The translations under genes and the position numbers were made by a program. Of a stretch of 64,000 nt of DNA, positions 10,554 through 19,900 are shown one piece after another. Source of the stretch: Rhodanobacter thiooxydans (GTDB lineage Bacteria > Pseudomonadota > Gammaproteobacteria > Xanthomonadales > Rhodanobacteraceae); the NCBI RefSeq assembly GCF_030291135.1, contig NZ_CP127409.1, forward strand, positions 310,001 to 374,000. The letters run 5' to 3'. The first letter of the stretch is position 1. The number at the start of each line of letters is the position of its first letter. The notes below the pieces were generated by a model. It was not told the DNA's origin, ran no database searches, and saw only the letters and a list, made by a program, of their open reading frames with translations.

Positions 10554-11306
10554 TCACGACGCGCGTGGTGGGCCGGGGCGCGGCGTGCTGGTGCCGAGCG
10601 TGTCGCTGGTCAGCGGGGCGCCAGCGGTGATAAGGGCGCCGCGCTGCTCGGCCAGCGGCAGGCGCAGCATGCAGTCCTCGAAGCCGGCCAGTTTCCGGAA
10701 CACCGGCAGCGCCTGCACCTGCGCCACCAGCGCGGCCATCAGCGGCCAGCGTTCCGCGTCGATCGCGTAGCGCACGAACGAGGCGGTGCGGAAGAAGCTG
10801 GCGAGGCTGATATCGGCGATCGACAGTGCACCGAACACGAAGCCGTCGTCCGGCAGCTGCTGCTCCAGGTAGTCGAGTGCGGCAGGGATCGCCTGGTCGC
10901 GCGCGTGCTGCACCACCGCCTCGTTGGGCACTTCGCCGAAGATGTGGCGCTTGATCGCGAGTTGATAGAACAGCCGCCAGATCAACCCGTCGGCCAGCCG
11001 CGTGTCGGCGTATTCCTCCAGCCAGCGCGCGCGGGCGCGATCGGCGATGTCGCGCGGGTAGAGCGCCGGCGTGGGCTGCCGGTCCTCCAGGTACTGGCAG
11101 ATCACCGAGGAGTCGTTGAGCACCAGCGCGCCGTCGACCAGCACCGGGATGCGGCGCAGCGGGCTCAGCCGGGAAAACTCGTCGTCGCCCACGAACGGCG
11201 CGATCGGGTCGACTTCATATTCCAGCCCCTTCAGCTCCAGGCACACCAGCACCTTGCGCACGTAGGGCGAGAGGTAATTGCCGATGACTCTGAGGCGCTG
11301 CGACAT
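10554..11306 (-). CDS. Glutathione S-transferase family protein
   Basis: 250 residues with the two-domain GST layout. The N-terminal thioredoxin-like domain (about 1-80) includes NYLSPYVRKVLVCLELKG, the cis-proline region RRIPVLVDG and the glutathione-contacting NDSSVICQYLED. An all-helical C-terminal domain follows, with LSIADISLASFF as the N-capping/hydrophobic staple region. It would conjugate or reduce small electrophiles using glutathione in the cytosol; the true substrate is unknown. A Pro/Arg-rich tail of about 20 residues is unlike the family and may be run-on into the repeat-containing intergenic DNA. It is followed on the same strand by the aldo/keto reductase gene, a plausible detoxification neighbour. 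Confidence 0.9.
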   Translation of the reverse strand: MSQRLRVIGNYLSPYVRKVLVCLELKGLEYEVDPIAPFVGDDEFSRLSPLRRIPVLVDGALVLNDSSVICQYLEDRQPTPALYPRDIADRARARWLEEYADTRLADGLIWRLFYQLAIKRHIFGEVPNEAVVQHARDQAIPAALDYLEQQLPDDGFVFGALSIADISLASFFRTASFVRYAIDAERWPLMAALVAQVQALPVFRKLAGFEDCMLRLPLAEQRGALITAGAPLTSDTLGTSTPRPGPPRAS

Positions 11307-11360
11307 GGCGCGGCTCCGGGAACATGGATGGCGCAGCGTGCAACCGCCGGTGCAGGCCCG

Positions 11361-11759
11361 TCAAGCGGGGTCGATGGTGTCCGGCAGCGCCGGGATCGCC
11401 GTGGGCGAGCCGTTGGAATCCAGCGCGATCATCACGAAGCGGCCGGTGGTGCAGATCCGGCGGTCGCCGCTGAGCGGATCCTCGGCGGTCATTTCCACCT
11501 CGACGTGCATCGAACTGCGGCCGACCCTGACCACGCTGGCGACCAGTTCGACCAGCTGGCCGGTACGCACCGGCACGCGGAAGTTCACCTCCTCCGAGCG
11601 CGCGGTGACCACGGTGCGCCGTGCGTAGCGCGAGGCCACGATGAAGGCGGCCTTGTCCATCCACGCCAGCGCCTGGCCGCCGAACAGGGTGCCGAGGTGA
11701 TTGGTGTGGTCGGGGAAAACCATTTCCAGCAGGCGGGCTTCGATCGGGGCAGGCGGCAT
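11361..11759 (-). CDS. Acyl-CoA thioesterase, hotdog fold (YciA-like)
   Basis: 132 residues, one hotdog domain, hydrolysing acyl-CoA to free acid and CoA. The motif HTNHLGTLFGGQALAWMD carries the Asn/Asp-type active-site region and the glycine-rich hotdog helix of the YciA/BACH group; SEEVNFRVPVRTGQ follows, also typical. The start at 11759 (MPPAPIEARLL) is chosen because the upstream in-frame sequence is proline-rich and low-complexity, while GGAAG lies about nine bases before this ATG. It is divergent from the DPP-IV gene, and the GST gene follows on the same strand after 54 bp. Confidence 0.92.
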   Translation of the reverse strand: MPPAPIEARLLEMVFPDHTNHLGTLFGGQALAWMDKAAFIVASRYARRTVVTARSEEVNFRVPVRTGQLVELVASVVRVGRSSMHVEVEMTAEDPLSGDRRICTTGRFVMIALDSNGSPTAIPALPDTIDPA

Positions 11760-11952
11760 CGGGGGTGGCTTCCATGGAGGACGGGTGCGGGTTGCGTGGC
11801 GTCCATGCGGTGGCGCATCTTGCGGCATGAGCGGGGCAATCGGGACCAATGGCAGGGGTGCCATCGGTCATGCCACGTTAGCATCGGGTGTTCGGTGCAT
11901 CTGGGCCAGGGTCGGCAACCGCAGGAATCCGCTTCCGCAAGGGGAACGCAAC

Positions 11953-14289
11953 ATGGGTTTGAAGATCGGCAGTTCACGCGTGCTTGGCGCGCTGGTCATG
12001 GGAACATTGTCCGCCGGCGTGGCCGCGCAGGGACGGACGTTGAGCGCGAACGACTACGCGCAGGCGGAACGCTTCATGAGCTACAACACCGCACCGCTGG
12101 TCGATCACGCGGTGCAGAAGGTCGACTGGCTGGATGACGGCCACTTCTGGTATGTCGACCACGATGCCGGCGGCGATCACTTCGTGCGGATGGATGCGGC
12201 CAGCGGCAAGGCCGCGCCGCTGTTCGATCAGGTGAAGCTGGCCGCGGCGCTGGGCAAGGCCAGCGGCAAGCCGGTCGATGCGGAGAAGTTGCCGGTGACC
12301 GGCTACGAGGCGAAGCCGGACGGCCGCATCGACGTCGCCGTGCGCGGCAAGCACTACGTATGCGACCTCGCCGCCGCCGAGGCGAGCTGCGTCGACCGCG
12401 CCTCGCTGGTGAAGACCGGCAAGGAGCCGGGCGCGCTGTCGCCGGACAAGCAGAGCGAGGCGTTCATCCGCGACTGGAACCTGTGGCTGCGCGACGTCGC
12501 CAGCGGCAAGGAAACCCAGCTCACCACCGACGGCGTCGAGAACTTCGGCTACGCCACCGACAACGCCGGCTGGAAGCACACCGACAACGCGATCGTGGAG
12601 TGGTCGCCGGATTCGAAGCGGATCGCCACCTTCCAGCAGGACCAGCGCAAGACTGGCGAGATGTACCTGGTCAGCACCAACGTCGGCCATCCGAAGCTGG
12701 AGAAGTGGAAGTACCCGCTGGTCGGCGACAAGGACGTGACGATGATCGAGCGCGTCATCATCGATGTCGCCGCGAAGAAGGTCACGCGCCTGCAGATGCC
12801 GCCGGACCAGCACCGCTCCAGCCTGTGCGACGACGTCAGCTGCGGCCCCGATGGCGGCTGGGACGACGTGAAGTGGGCGGCGGACGGCAAGACGCTGGCC
12901 TTCGTCTCCACCTCGCGCGATCACAAGCACGAGTGGTTACGCATCGCCGACGCGAACACCGGCAAGGTGCGCACGGTGTTCGAGGAAGTGGTGCCGACGT
13001 ACTACGAGAGCGGCAATGGTGCGGTGAACTGGCGCTACCTGCCCGAGACGAACGAGGCGATCTGGTTCAGCGAGCGCAACAACTGGGGCAACCTGTACCT
13101 GTACGACCTCACCAGCGGCAAGCTCAAGCATGCGATCACCAGGGGCGACGGCAACGTCACCGAGGTGCTGAAGGTCGATCCGAAGACGCGCACCGTGTGG
13201 TTCCGCGGCGTCGGCCGCACGGCGGGCGTGAACCCGTACTACCAGCAGTTCTTCAAGGTCAGCCTGGACGGCGGCAAGCCGGTGCTGCTGACGCCGGAAG
13301 CGGCCGACCATACGGTGACGCTGTCGCCGGACGGCAAGGCCTTCGTCGATGCGTATTCCACCCCGACCACGCCGCCGGTCACCGTGCTGCGCAGCGCGGT
13401 CGACGGCCGTCAGCTGGCCAGCGTGGCCACCGCCGACATCTCGCGCCTGAAGGCCGCCGGCTGGGTACCGCCAATCCCGTTCACCGTGAAGGGCCGCGAC
13501 GGCAAGACCGACCTGTACGGCATGATGTTCAAGCCGACGAACTTCGATGCGTCGAAGAAGTACCCGATCATCGACTACATCTATCCGGGCCCGCAGACCG
13601 GTTCGGTGCGGGGGCGCAGCTTCTCCTCCGCACGCGCCGACCACCAGGCGATGGCGGAACTCGGCTTCATCGTGATCGCGCTCGACGGCATGGGCACGCC
13701 GTGGCGCTCCAAGGCGTTCCACGACGCCTACTTCGAGCACGTCGAGGACAACACGCTGCCTGACCAGGTGCTTGGCATCAAGGAACTCGGCAAGAAGTAT
13801 CCGTGGATCGACCTGGACCGCGTCGGCATCTGGGGCCATTCCGGCGGCGGCAACGCCACCGCCGCGGCGATGTTCCACTACCCCGACTTCTTCAAGGTCG
13901 GCTGGGCCGAGAGCGGCAACCACGACAACCGCAACTACGAGGACGACTGGGCCGAGAAGTGGCAGGGCCTGCTGGTGACCGACAAGGACGGCAAGACCAA
14001 CTACGACGCCCAGGCCAACCAGAGTTTCGCCAAGAACCTCAAGGGTCGCCTGATGCTGGTGCACGGCACCATGGACGACAACGTGCCGCCCTACCAGACC
14101 CTGCTGGTGGCCGACGCGCTGATCAAGGCGAACAAGGATTTCGACCTGCTGCTGATCCCGAATGTCCACCACGGCTACGCCGCAGCCACCCCGTACGCCA
14201 CCCGCCGTCGTTGGGACTACTTCGTGCAGTACCTGGCCGGCAACACGCCGCCGCACGAGTACCAGCTGAAGGCGTGGCCCTGGCGCTGA
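11953..14289 (+). CDS. Secreted dipeptidyl peptidase IV (S9 family)
   Basis: 778 residues: signal peptide (about 1-26, ending GVAAQG), an N-terminal beta-propeller rich in WSPDSKR- and YLVSTN-like blades, and a C-terminal alpha/beta-hydrolase domain. The catalytic triad is visible as Ser630 in GHSGGG, Asp708 in TMDDNV and His740 in NVHHGY. These are the same residue numbers as mammalian DPP-IV, a coincidence of length. It releases X-Pro or X-Ala dipeptides from peptide N-termini in the periplasm or outside. The start ATG 11953 has AAGGGGAA upstream and opens into the signal peptide. A composite palindromic repeat follows the stop. It fits with the other exported peptidases here. Confidence 0.94.
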   Translation: MGLKIGSSRVLGALVMGTLSAGVAAQGRTLSANDYAQAERFMSYNTAPLVDHAVQKVDWLDDGHFWYVDHDAGGDHFVRMDAASGKAAPLFDQVKLAAALGKASGKPVDAEKLPVTGYEAKPDGRIDVAVRGKHYVCDLAAAEASCVDRASLVKTGKEPGALSPDKQSEAFIRDWNLWLRDVASGKETQLTTDGVENFGYATDNAGWKHTDNAIVEWSPDSKRIATFQQDQRKTGEMYLVSTNVGHPKLEKWKYPLVGDKDVTMIERVIIDVAAKKVTRLQMPPDQHRSSLCDDVSCGPDGGWDDVKWAADGKTLAFVSTSRDHKHEWLRIADANTGKVRTVFEEVVPTYYESGNGAVNWRYLPETNEAIWFSERNNWGNLYLYDLTSGKLKHAITRGDGNVTEVLKVDPKTRTVWFRGVGRTAGVNPYYQQFFKVSLDGGKPVLLTPEAADHTVTLSPDGKAFVDAYSTPTTPPVTVLRSAVDGRQLASVATADISRLKAAGWVPPIPFTVKGRDGKTDLYGMMFKPTNFDASKKYPIIDYIYPGPQTGSVRGRSFSSARADHQAMAELGFIVIALDGMGTPWRSKAFHDAYFEHVEDNTLPDQVLGIKELGKKYPWIDLDRVGIWGHSGGGNATAAAMFHYPDFFKVGWAESGNHDNRNYEDDWAEKWQGLLVTDKDGKTNYDAQANQSFAKNLKGRLMLVHGTMDDNVPPYQTLLVADALIKANKDFDLLLIPNVHHGYAAATPYATRRRWDYFVQYLAGNTPPHEYQLKAWPWR

Positions 14290-14303
14290 GCGCTACGTCC
14301 GGT

Positions 14304-14409
14304 TCCTCCCCTTACGCAGCAGGGGGAGGTCAGGAGGGGGTAACGCTCTTGACCTTGACTTGATGAAGAGCGACCCCGCCCCAGCCCTCCCCTGCGAGCA
14401 GGGGAGGGC
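14304..14409. repeat. Composite palindromic element (hairpin, central inverted repeat, hairpin)
   Basis: Between the converging DPP-IV and M56 genes. A left hairpin (CTCCCC...GGGGGAG) is followed by a GGGGG spacer, then the central inverted repeat CGCTCTT...AAGAGCG (14344-14372), a CCCC-rich spacer, and a right hairpin CCCTCCCCTGC...GCAGGGGAGGG. The same order is found at 59853-59959. It resembles BIME or MITE-like dispersed elements. Confidence 0.75.
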
Positions 14410-14443
14410 AAAACGATGCGTCGCGGGGCGGCCGTGATTCCGC

Positions 14444-16351
14444 TCAGCGCAGGGCCGTCGGCTTCGCGACGCCCTTGGCCAGTGCTTCGTCGATCAAGGC
14501 ACTGATCTGCCGGTTGGCTTCAGCGGTGGCCTGCTCCTGCCGTTTGCCCAGCGCATCCTGCTTTGCGCCGAGCGCATCCTGCTGTTTGGCGAGCGCATCC
14601 TGCTGGCGCGCCAGCTCGTCCTGTTGCCGAGCGAGGTCGTTTTCACCGGCCTGCAGATGTGTCTGCGCCGCCTCGACTTCGGCCCGGCGCTTGTCGTTGT
14701 GTGGATCCATGTCCAGCGCCGCCTGCGCGCCTGCCAGCTTGGCCTGTTCGGCGGCCAGTTGCCCCTGGCGCATGCCCAGCGAACCCTGTCGTGCGCCAAG
14801 CCCGCCTTGCTCGCCGCCTAGGCGTCCCTGCTCGCCACCCAGCTCACCCTGCTGTCTTCCCAGCTCGCTTACCGGTGCATAGATGGCCTTGGCACGCTGG
14901 AGGTAGGTGCTGTCGCGAACCACGTAGGACTTGTTGCCGCGACGGAACCACAGGATGGGCTCGTTTCCCTTGCGCAGCCGGTTCACCGCATCGACGTCGG
15001 CGTCCGAGCCGTTGACCGTGACCGAATCGCCATCGAGCAAGGCGAAACCGTAGGCAGCATCGGACGAGGTTTCGATACTGACGTGGTGTGCTGAAAAGCT
15101 GTGCGTGCGAGACGGTGGGGGCGGCGGAGGCGGAGGCGGCAAGGGCGCGCTTGGCGGCGGAGGGGGCGGGAGCGCTGCAACGGGCGGCGGAGGCGCGGGT
15201 AGTGTGTTCATGGGTGGCGCTGGAGGCGCCGGGGGGACGGATCGCATGGCGGCCACCGGTGCCGCCGGCGCAACGGCCGTGGTGCTGGCCACCGGCGACG
15301 CGGCATTGTGCTGTTTGCTGTTCGCGGCGGTGACGCGGTAAGGCAGCACGCCGGCCATGGCGACCAGCGCCACCAGCAGCCATCCGCGCAAATGCCGGTG
15401 GGAAACGGGGTCAACATGCTGGAGCATGGTCAGTCGCCTCTTCAGGTTCTGGAACGTGGGGGACGCGCCGGCAAGACCGGCGTGGATCGGACGGGATACG
15501 CCCAGGCGCAGCAGCAGCTGGGCGTATGCATGGGGTGGCGTGTCGGTCTGCCGCAGCACGTCGGCGTCGCAGGCGGCCTCGCGTTCGAAGGCGTACTCGC
15601 GCATCGCCCACCGCACCATGGGATGGAAGAAGAACAGTCGCGAGGCGATGGCCGGCAGCCAGCCCAGCCACAGGTCGCCGCGCCGCAGATGAGCCAGTTC
15701 GTGCGCAATGGCCATCGCCGATTCGGCGGGCGTCATCGCATGCACGGCGGGAAACAGCACCACCGGCTGGCGCAGGCCGTTCACCTGGGGTGAATCGATA
15801 TCGGCGCAGACGTACAGCGGTGGGCAACGCCGCAGGCCGAGCGCGCGTGCACGTTGCGCGCACAGGATCTGCATCGGCACGTCGGCCAATGGTGCGGCCT
15901 GCTCCAGCAACTGACGCGAGCGACGCCACTGGCGCGCCAGCAAGGGTAATTGCGCCAGCATGGCCGTCAGCCAGAGCAGGGGCAGCAGCACCCGCCAGGA
16001 AAGGGGTGACTCTGTCGCGACGCTGTGTGGTGCTGGCTCGTGTGATGGTGTCGGTGTGGCGCGAAGGGCGATGGACGCTGCCGGTTCGCGTGCCAGCGCG
16101 GCCGGGATGGATGGCTCGTTCGCGCTGGTGGTGACCGGTGCCAGCAGCGGCAGCGCCAGTGGCGCGTGCCAGCACAGCCCGAGCAGCAATTGCAGGCTGA
16201 CCAGCCACCACAGCGAGCAACGCAGCGCGGCCGGCAGTCGTGGCAACAGGCGCACGATCAGCAGCACCACGGCGATCAGTACGCTGGCCTGGATGGACGT
16301 CCAGACGAGCCGGGTGAACAACACATCCGCGAGGTGGCCGAGAGTGTTCAT
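14444..16351 (-). CDS. BlaR1/MecR1-like M56 family metallopeptidase with heptad-repeat C-terminus
   Basis: 635 residues. N-terminal membrane helices flank a cytoplasmic M56 zinc-peptidase domain with HELAH at 217-221 and the downstream EREAACDADVL ligand region. In BlaR1/MecR1 such proteins cleave the partner repressor after sensing a signal. Here the penicillin-binding sensor domain is absent. After a last membrane segment comes a Pro/Ala-rich linker (about 340-400), a small globular stretch, then runs of seven-residue repeats: LGxxQGx (about seven copies from residue ~494) and LAxQQDx (about five copies near 570-605). It starts one base after the stop of the BlaI-like gene, so the two are co-transcribed. 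The inducing signal is unknown. Confidence 0.9.
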   Translation of the reverse strand: MNTLGHLADVLFTRLVWTSIQASVLIAVVLLIVRLLPRLPAALRCSLWWLVSLQLLLGLCWHAPLALPLLAPVTTSANEPSIPAALAREPAASIALRATPTPSHEPAPHSVATESPLSWRVLLPLLWLTAMLAQLPLLARQWRRSRQLLEQAAPLADVPMQILCAQRARALGLRRCPPLYVCADIDSPQVNGLRQPVVLFPAVHAMTPAESAMAIAHELAHLRRGDLWLGWLPAIASRLFFFHPMVRWAMREYAFEREAACDADVLRQTDTPPHAYAQLLLRLGVSRPIHAGLAGASPTFQNLKRRLTMLQHVDPVSHRHLRGWLLVALVAMAGVLPYRVTAANSKQHNAASPVASTTAVAPAAPVAAMRSVPPAPPAPPMNTLPAPPPPVAALPPPPPPSAPLPPPPPPPPPSRTHSFSAHHVSIETSSDAAYGFALLDGDSVTVNGSDADVDAVNRLRKGNEPILWFRRGNKSYVVRDSTYLQRAKAIYAPVSELGRQQGELGGEQGRLGGEQGGLGARQGSLGMRQGQLAAEQAKLAGAQAALDMDPHNDKRRAEVEAAQTHLQAGENDLARQQDELARQQDALAKQQDALGAKQDALGKRQEQATAEANRQISALIDEALAKGVAKPTALR

Positions 16352-16352
16352 C

Positions 16353-16739
16353 TCATGCTCCCTTGCGTCGCGATTGCAGCTGCGCCACCAGCGCCTCGAG
16401 TTCGGCCAGTTCGCTGTCGGAGACTTCGCCGTGTTCCGACATCCACGCCACGAACGGCGAGACCGAACCGCTCAGCGTCTTCTCGACGAAGCTGCCCACC
16501 GCGCTGCGCACCGCTTCGCCGGCGCCAGTGGCGGTGCTGTAGCGGAACATGCCGCTCAGTTGCTTGCGCTTGAGATAACCCTTGCCGCGCAGCCGCTCCA
16601 TCATGGTCAGCACGGTGGAGCGGGCCAGCCCGCGCGGCTCGCCGAAACTTGCCGCCACCTCGCCGACCGAGGCGGCGCCGGAGTCGTCGATGTGCTGCAG
16701 CAGCGCCAGTTCCTGGTCGCCGATGGTGGGTTTGCGCAT
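16353..16739 (-). CDS. BlaI/MecI/CopY family transcriptional repressor
   Basis: 128 residues. A winged-helix DNA-binding domain (about 1-75) contains ELALLQHIDD and the recognition-helix region RSTVLTMMERLRGKGYLKR, and a C-terminal helical dimerisation part follows. The family consists of dimeric repressors inactivated by proteolysis by an M56 partner, encoded one base downstream here. The start is set at 16739 (MRKPTIGDQE), the family's usual N-terminus; an upstream in-frame ATG lies inside the operator. Two palindromes with the TACA-N2-TGTA core lie just upstream, so autoregulation is expected. Other targets may carry the same palindrome elsewhere in the genome. Confidence 0.95.
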   Translation of the reverse strand: MRKPTIGDQELALLQHIDDSGAASVGEVAASFGEPRGLARSTVLTMMERLRGKGYLKRKQLSGMFRYSTATGAGEAVRSAVGSFVEKTLSGSVSPFVAWMSEHGEVSDSELAELEALVAQLQSRRKGA

Positions 16740-16753
16740 GGCCGGGCCCCGTG

Positions 16754-16800
16754 TGACTACAGATGTAGTCAACATATGCCTTGACTACATCTGTAGTCAA
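16754..16800 (-). promoter_or_regulatory. Tandem BlaI-type operators overlapping the blaI-M56 promoter
   Basis: Two palindromes, TGACTACAGATGTAGTCA (16754-16771) and TTGACTACATCTGTAGTCAA (16781-16800), have the TACAnnTGTA core of BlaI/MecI operators. On the minus strand, TTGACT (16800-16795) and TATGTT (16776-16771) form a sigma70-type promoter with 18-bp spacing. The -35 lies within the distal operator and the -10 between the two, so repressor binding should block RNA polymerase. Confidence 0.85.
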
Positions 16801-16846
16801 TAGGCCGTCGGTCACGCCGGCGGCGGCACGACCCTGCCGGGGTCCG

Positions 16847-16876
16847 AAAAAAAGCCGGCGCCATCGAGGCGCCGGC
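16847..16876 (-). terminator. Rho-independent terminator of the TonB-receptor gene
   Basis: On the minus strand, a perfect 9-bp stem (GCCGGCGCC/GGCGCCGGC) with a 5-nt loop is followed by seven T residues. It lies about 27 bp beyond the receptor stop codon and separates it from the blaI promoter. Confidence 0.92.
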
Positions 16877-16902
16877 GGTTCGTGCTGCGTGTGGCGGGTC
16901 GC

Positions 16903-19900
16903 TCAGAACGTGTAGCGCAGTGTCAGCATCGCCGACCAGCGCGAGACCACGCGGCTGGGGTCGTAGAAGCCACCGTCGTAGGTCTGCAGTAGCTGCGGCT
17001 GGTAGTTGCCGTTCTTGTCTTTCGGCAGCGTATACACGTACTGGCCCTGCGCGTTCACGCCGGCGTAGCTGGCGAGCGTGCGGGTCGGGTAGATGCCGGT
17101 ATTGCGCTGCTGGCCCCAGTCCTTGTTGAGCAGGTTGAGCATGTTGTAGACGTCCAGACGCAGCTCGCCCTTGTTGCCCTTGAAGATGCCCGGCACTTCC
17201 TGCGAGAAGCTCATGTCCAGTTCGTTCACCCAAGCGGTGCGCGTGCCGTTGCGACCGGCGATCTGGCCGCGGTGGTCCTTGAGGTACTTCTCGTTGGCCA
17301 GGAATGCCTGGAACTGGTCGATCAGCTGCTGGCTGGTGCCGGGCGCGTACGTCACCTTCGGGTCGTTGGCGGACGGGATGTAGGCCGGGTCCCAGCCGGA
17401 GATGCTGTCGCCATTGGCGTCGTTGCTGAACACCCAGGTGTACGGCATGCCGGTGTGGCCGCTATAGAACGCCGACACCTGGGTCTGGTAGTCGCCGAAG
17501 AACGCGTGCTGCCAGGTCAGCGAGGCCTTCAGCGCCTTGGCCACGTTGTAATTGGAGGTGGCCTCGACGTTGGAGTTGGGGTTCAGCCGGGCAACGCGCT
17601 GGTAGCCGTTGTAGGCGATCGTGTCGGTGCCCGGGTCGACGTCGGTGGCGTGGTTGAAGGTCAGGCTGAGGTTGCCGAACCAGTTTGCCGAGAAGGGCTT
17701 GTTCAGCGCCAGGGTGAGGCTGTCCGACTTGCCCTTGTGGGTATTGGTGAGCAGGGTCGACTGCGTGCTGAAGGCACGGTTCTGGTTGGCCAGCGCGTCC
17801 TTCGAGACTGGCGCCTCGCCCGGCGTCTTCCAGAACTGCTCGCGGCCGTCCGGCAGCACGCCGGTGGGCGCGCCGAAGTTCAGCGCCTGGTACAGGATGC
17901 CGTCGCGTACCTGGATGTGCTGGTACTCGGCCGACGCGGTCAGTCCCCACCACGGCAGCTCGCGGTCCAGCGCCAGGCTGGCCTTCCACACGGTCGGCAG
18001 GCGGAAGTCCCTGGCGATGGTATCGATCGAGCCTGCGCCGCCGCCGGCCGGGATGTTCTGGTTGAACGGATCCGGACTGAACGCCGCCTGCGAGGGATCG
18101 AACGTGTTGTAGGAGAGCAGGGTGATGCCGTTGTTCTGGTACGGGTTGGTCATCCACACCGTGGGCGGCGAGGTCTGGAACAGGCCGACGCCGCCGCGCA
18201 GCTGGGTCTTGTAGCTGCTGTCGAACAGGTAGTTGAACGACAGGCGCGGCTCGACCACGCGGTTGCCCGGACCCACCGTGTAGTTGTTCGGGTAGCCGAA
18301 GGCCCGCGCGAACGCGGCGTTGTAGACCGGCGGCGCGCTGGAATGCGGGATGTCCACGCGCACGCCGTATTGCACCGACAACTGCTCGTTGACCTGCCAG
18401 GTGTCCTGCAGGAACGGGCTGTACTGGCTGTAGGTCCACTTGCCGGCAATGTCATTGAGCGTGTAGCCGGGCGCCGGGTGGAACAGGATGTACGAGTTGT
18501 AGTTGCCGGCGGCGAAGTTGTCGATGCCCCAGAAGTTGTACTGGCCGAATTCGGTCTGCCCGAACAGGTTGTTGATCTTGTTGCTCTGGTAATCGATGCC
18601 GCCCTTGATCGCGTGGTCGCCGACGTAATAGGTGCCGGCCAGGAACACGCTGAACTTCTTGGTATCGATGTGGTTGTAGTGGCGGAAGCGCTCCTCGCCC
18701 AGGTTCACCGACGGACCCTTGCCGGTCGGCGACAGGTTCACGTTCACCGCCGGCTGCTGGAACGGCGCGGCGGTGTCCTGCACGAACTTCTGGAAGCCGA
18801 CCTTGGTTTCGGTGGAGAAGCTGTCGCTCCAGTCGTCGAACACATGGGCGACGTAGTTGTTGGTGGTGATCGTCTTGGTATAGGTGTAGCTGGTCAGGCC
18901 CACACTGTTCGGGCTGTTGCCGCCTACCGCGGGCAGCAGCTCCTTGGTGCGCTGGAAGGTGAAGCTGGCGCGGTGGTTGTTGGTGATGTTCCAGTCGATC
19001 TTGCCGAGGTAGCGCTTGTCGTCGTAGGTCAGCCCGGTCGGGCCGCCGAACGTGCCCGGGGTCAGGCCAAGCTGCTTGGCCGCGTCGATGATCTTCTGCA
19101 GGTCGCCCGGCGAGACCTTGTTGCTGGTGGACGGACCGTTGCCCAGCGAGTCGTCCAGGCCGTTGGCCGAATCGGCGCCGATGCCGGTGGTCTTCTCGTG
19201 CTCGGCCGAGACGAAGAAGAACAGCTTGTCCTTGATGATCGGGCCGCCGACGTTGAAGCCGTAGGTGGTGTCCTTCTGGTAGCCCTTGTAGTGGTAGCCC
19301 GGGTTGTCGCTGGGCAGCCAGCCGGCGTCGCCGACCAGGTGGTTGGCATTGCGGTAGGCGTAGTACAGCGCGCCATGGAACTGGTTGGTGCCGGACTTGG
19401 TCACCGCGTTGACGTCGGCGCCGACTGTGTCGGAGGACGTGTCGTAGTTGGCGGTGGAGATGTTGTATTCGGCGATCGTCTCGGGCGAGATCGGCGACTT
19501 CTGGTAGGGCAGGCCGTTCGCGTTCAGGCCGAACGGGTCGCCCTGGGTCACGCCGTCGACGGCGATATTGTTGTAGCGGTTGTTCATGCCGGAGGCGGAG
19601 ATCGCGCCGGTGCCCTGGTCGGTCACCGTGACGCGCGGGTCCAGGCGCACCACGTCGTCGATCGAGCGGTTGCCCTGCGGGGTTGCCTGCAGCTGGCGCT
19701 GCGAGATGTTGGTCGACAGCCCCTTGTTGTCCGAGGAGAAAGTCTGCGCCAGGGTCGAGGCGTTTACGGTGACCGCGCCGAGATTGCTTGCCTGCTGCGC
19801 ACTGGCACCCATGCTCAGGTTGATCGACGATGGCTGGCCCAGCTGCAGGAACACGTTGTCCTGCTCCACGGCGGCCATGCCGGCCTTGGCCGCGGAGATC

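Noticed and set aside
14560-14870. DNA-level tandem repeat or CRISPR-like array
   Set aside because: The repetition is at codon level and encodes protein heptads of the M56 gene; units are not identical in DNA and there are no spacers.
16353-16775. Beta-lactam resistance cassette
   Set aside because: No beta-lactamase or PBP gene is adjacent and the M56 protein lacks a penicillin-binding sensor, so only the regulatory architecture is BlaI/BlaR-like.
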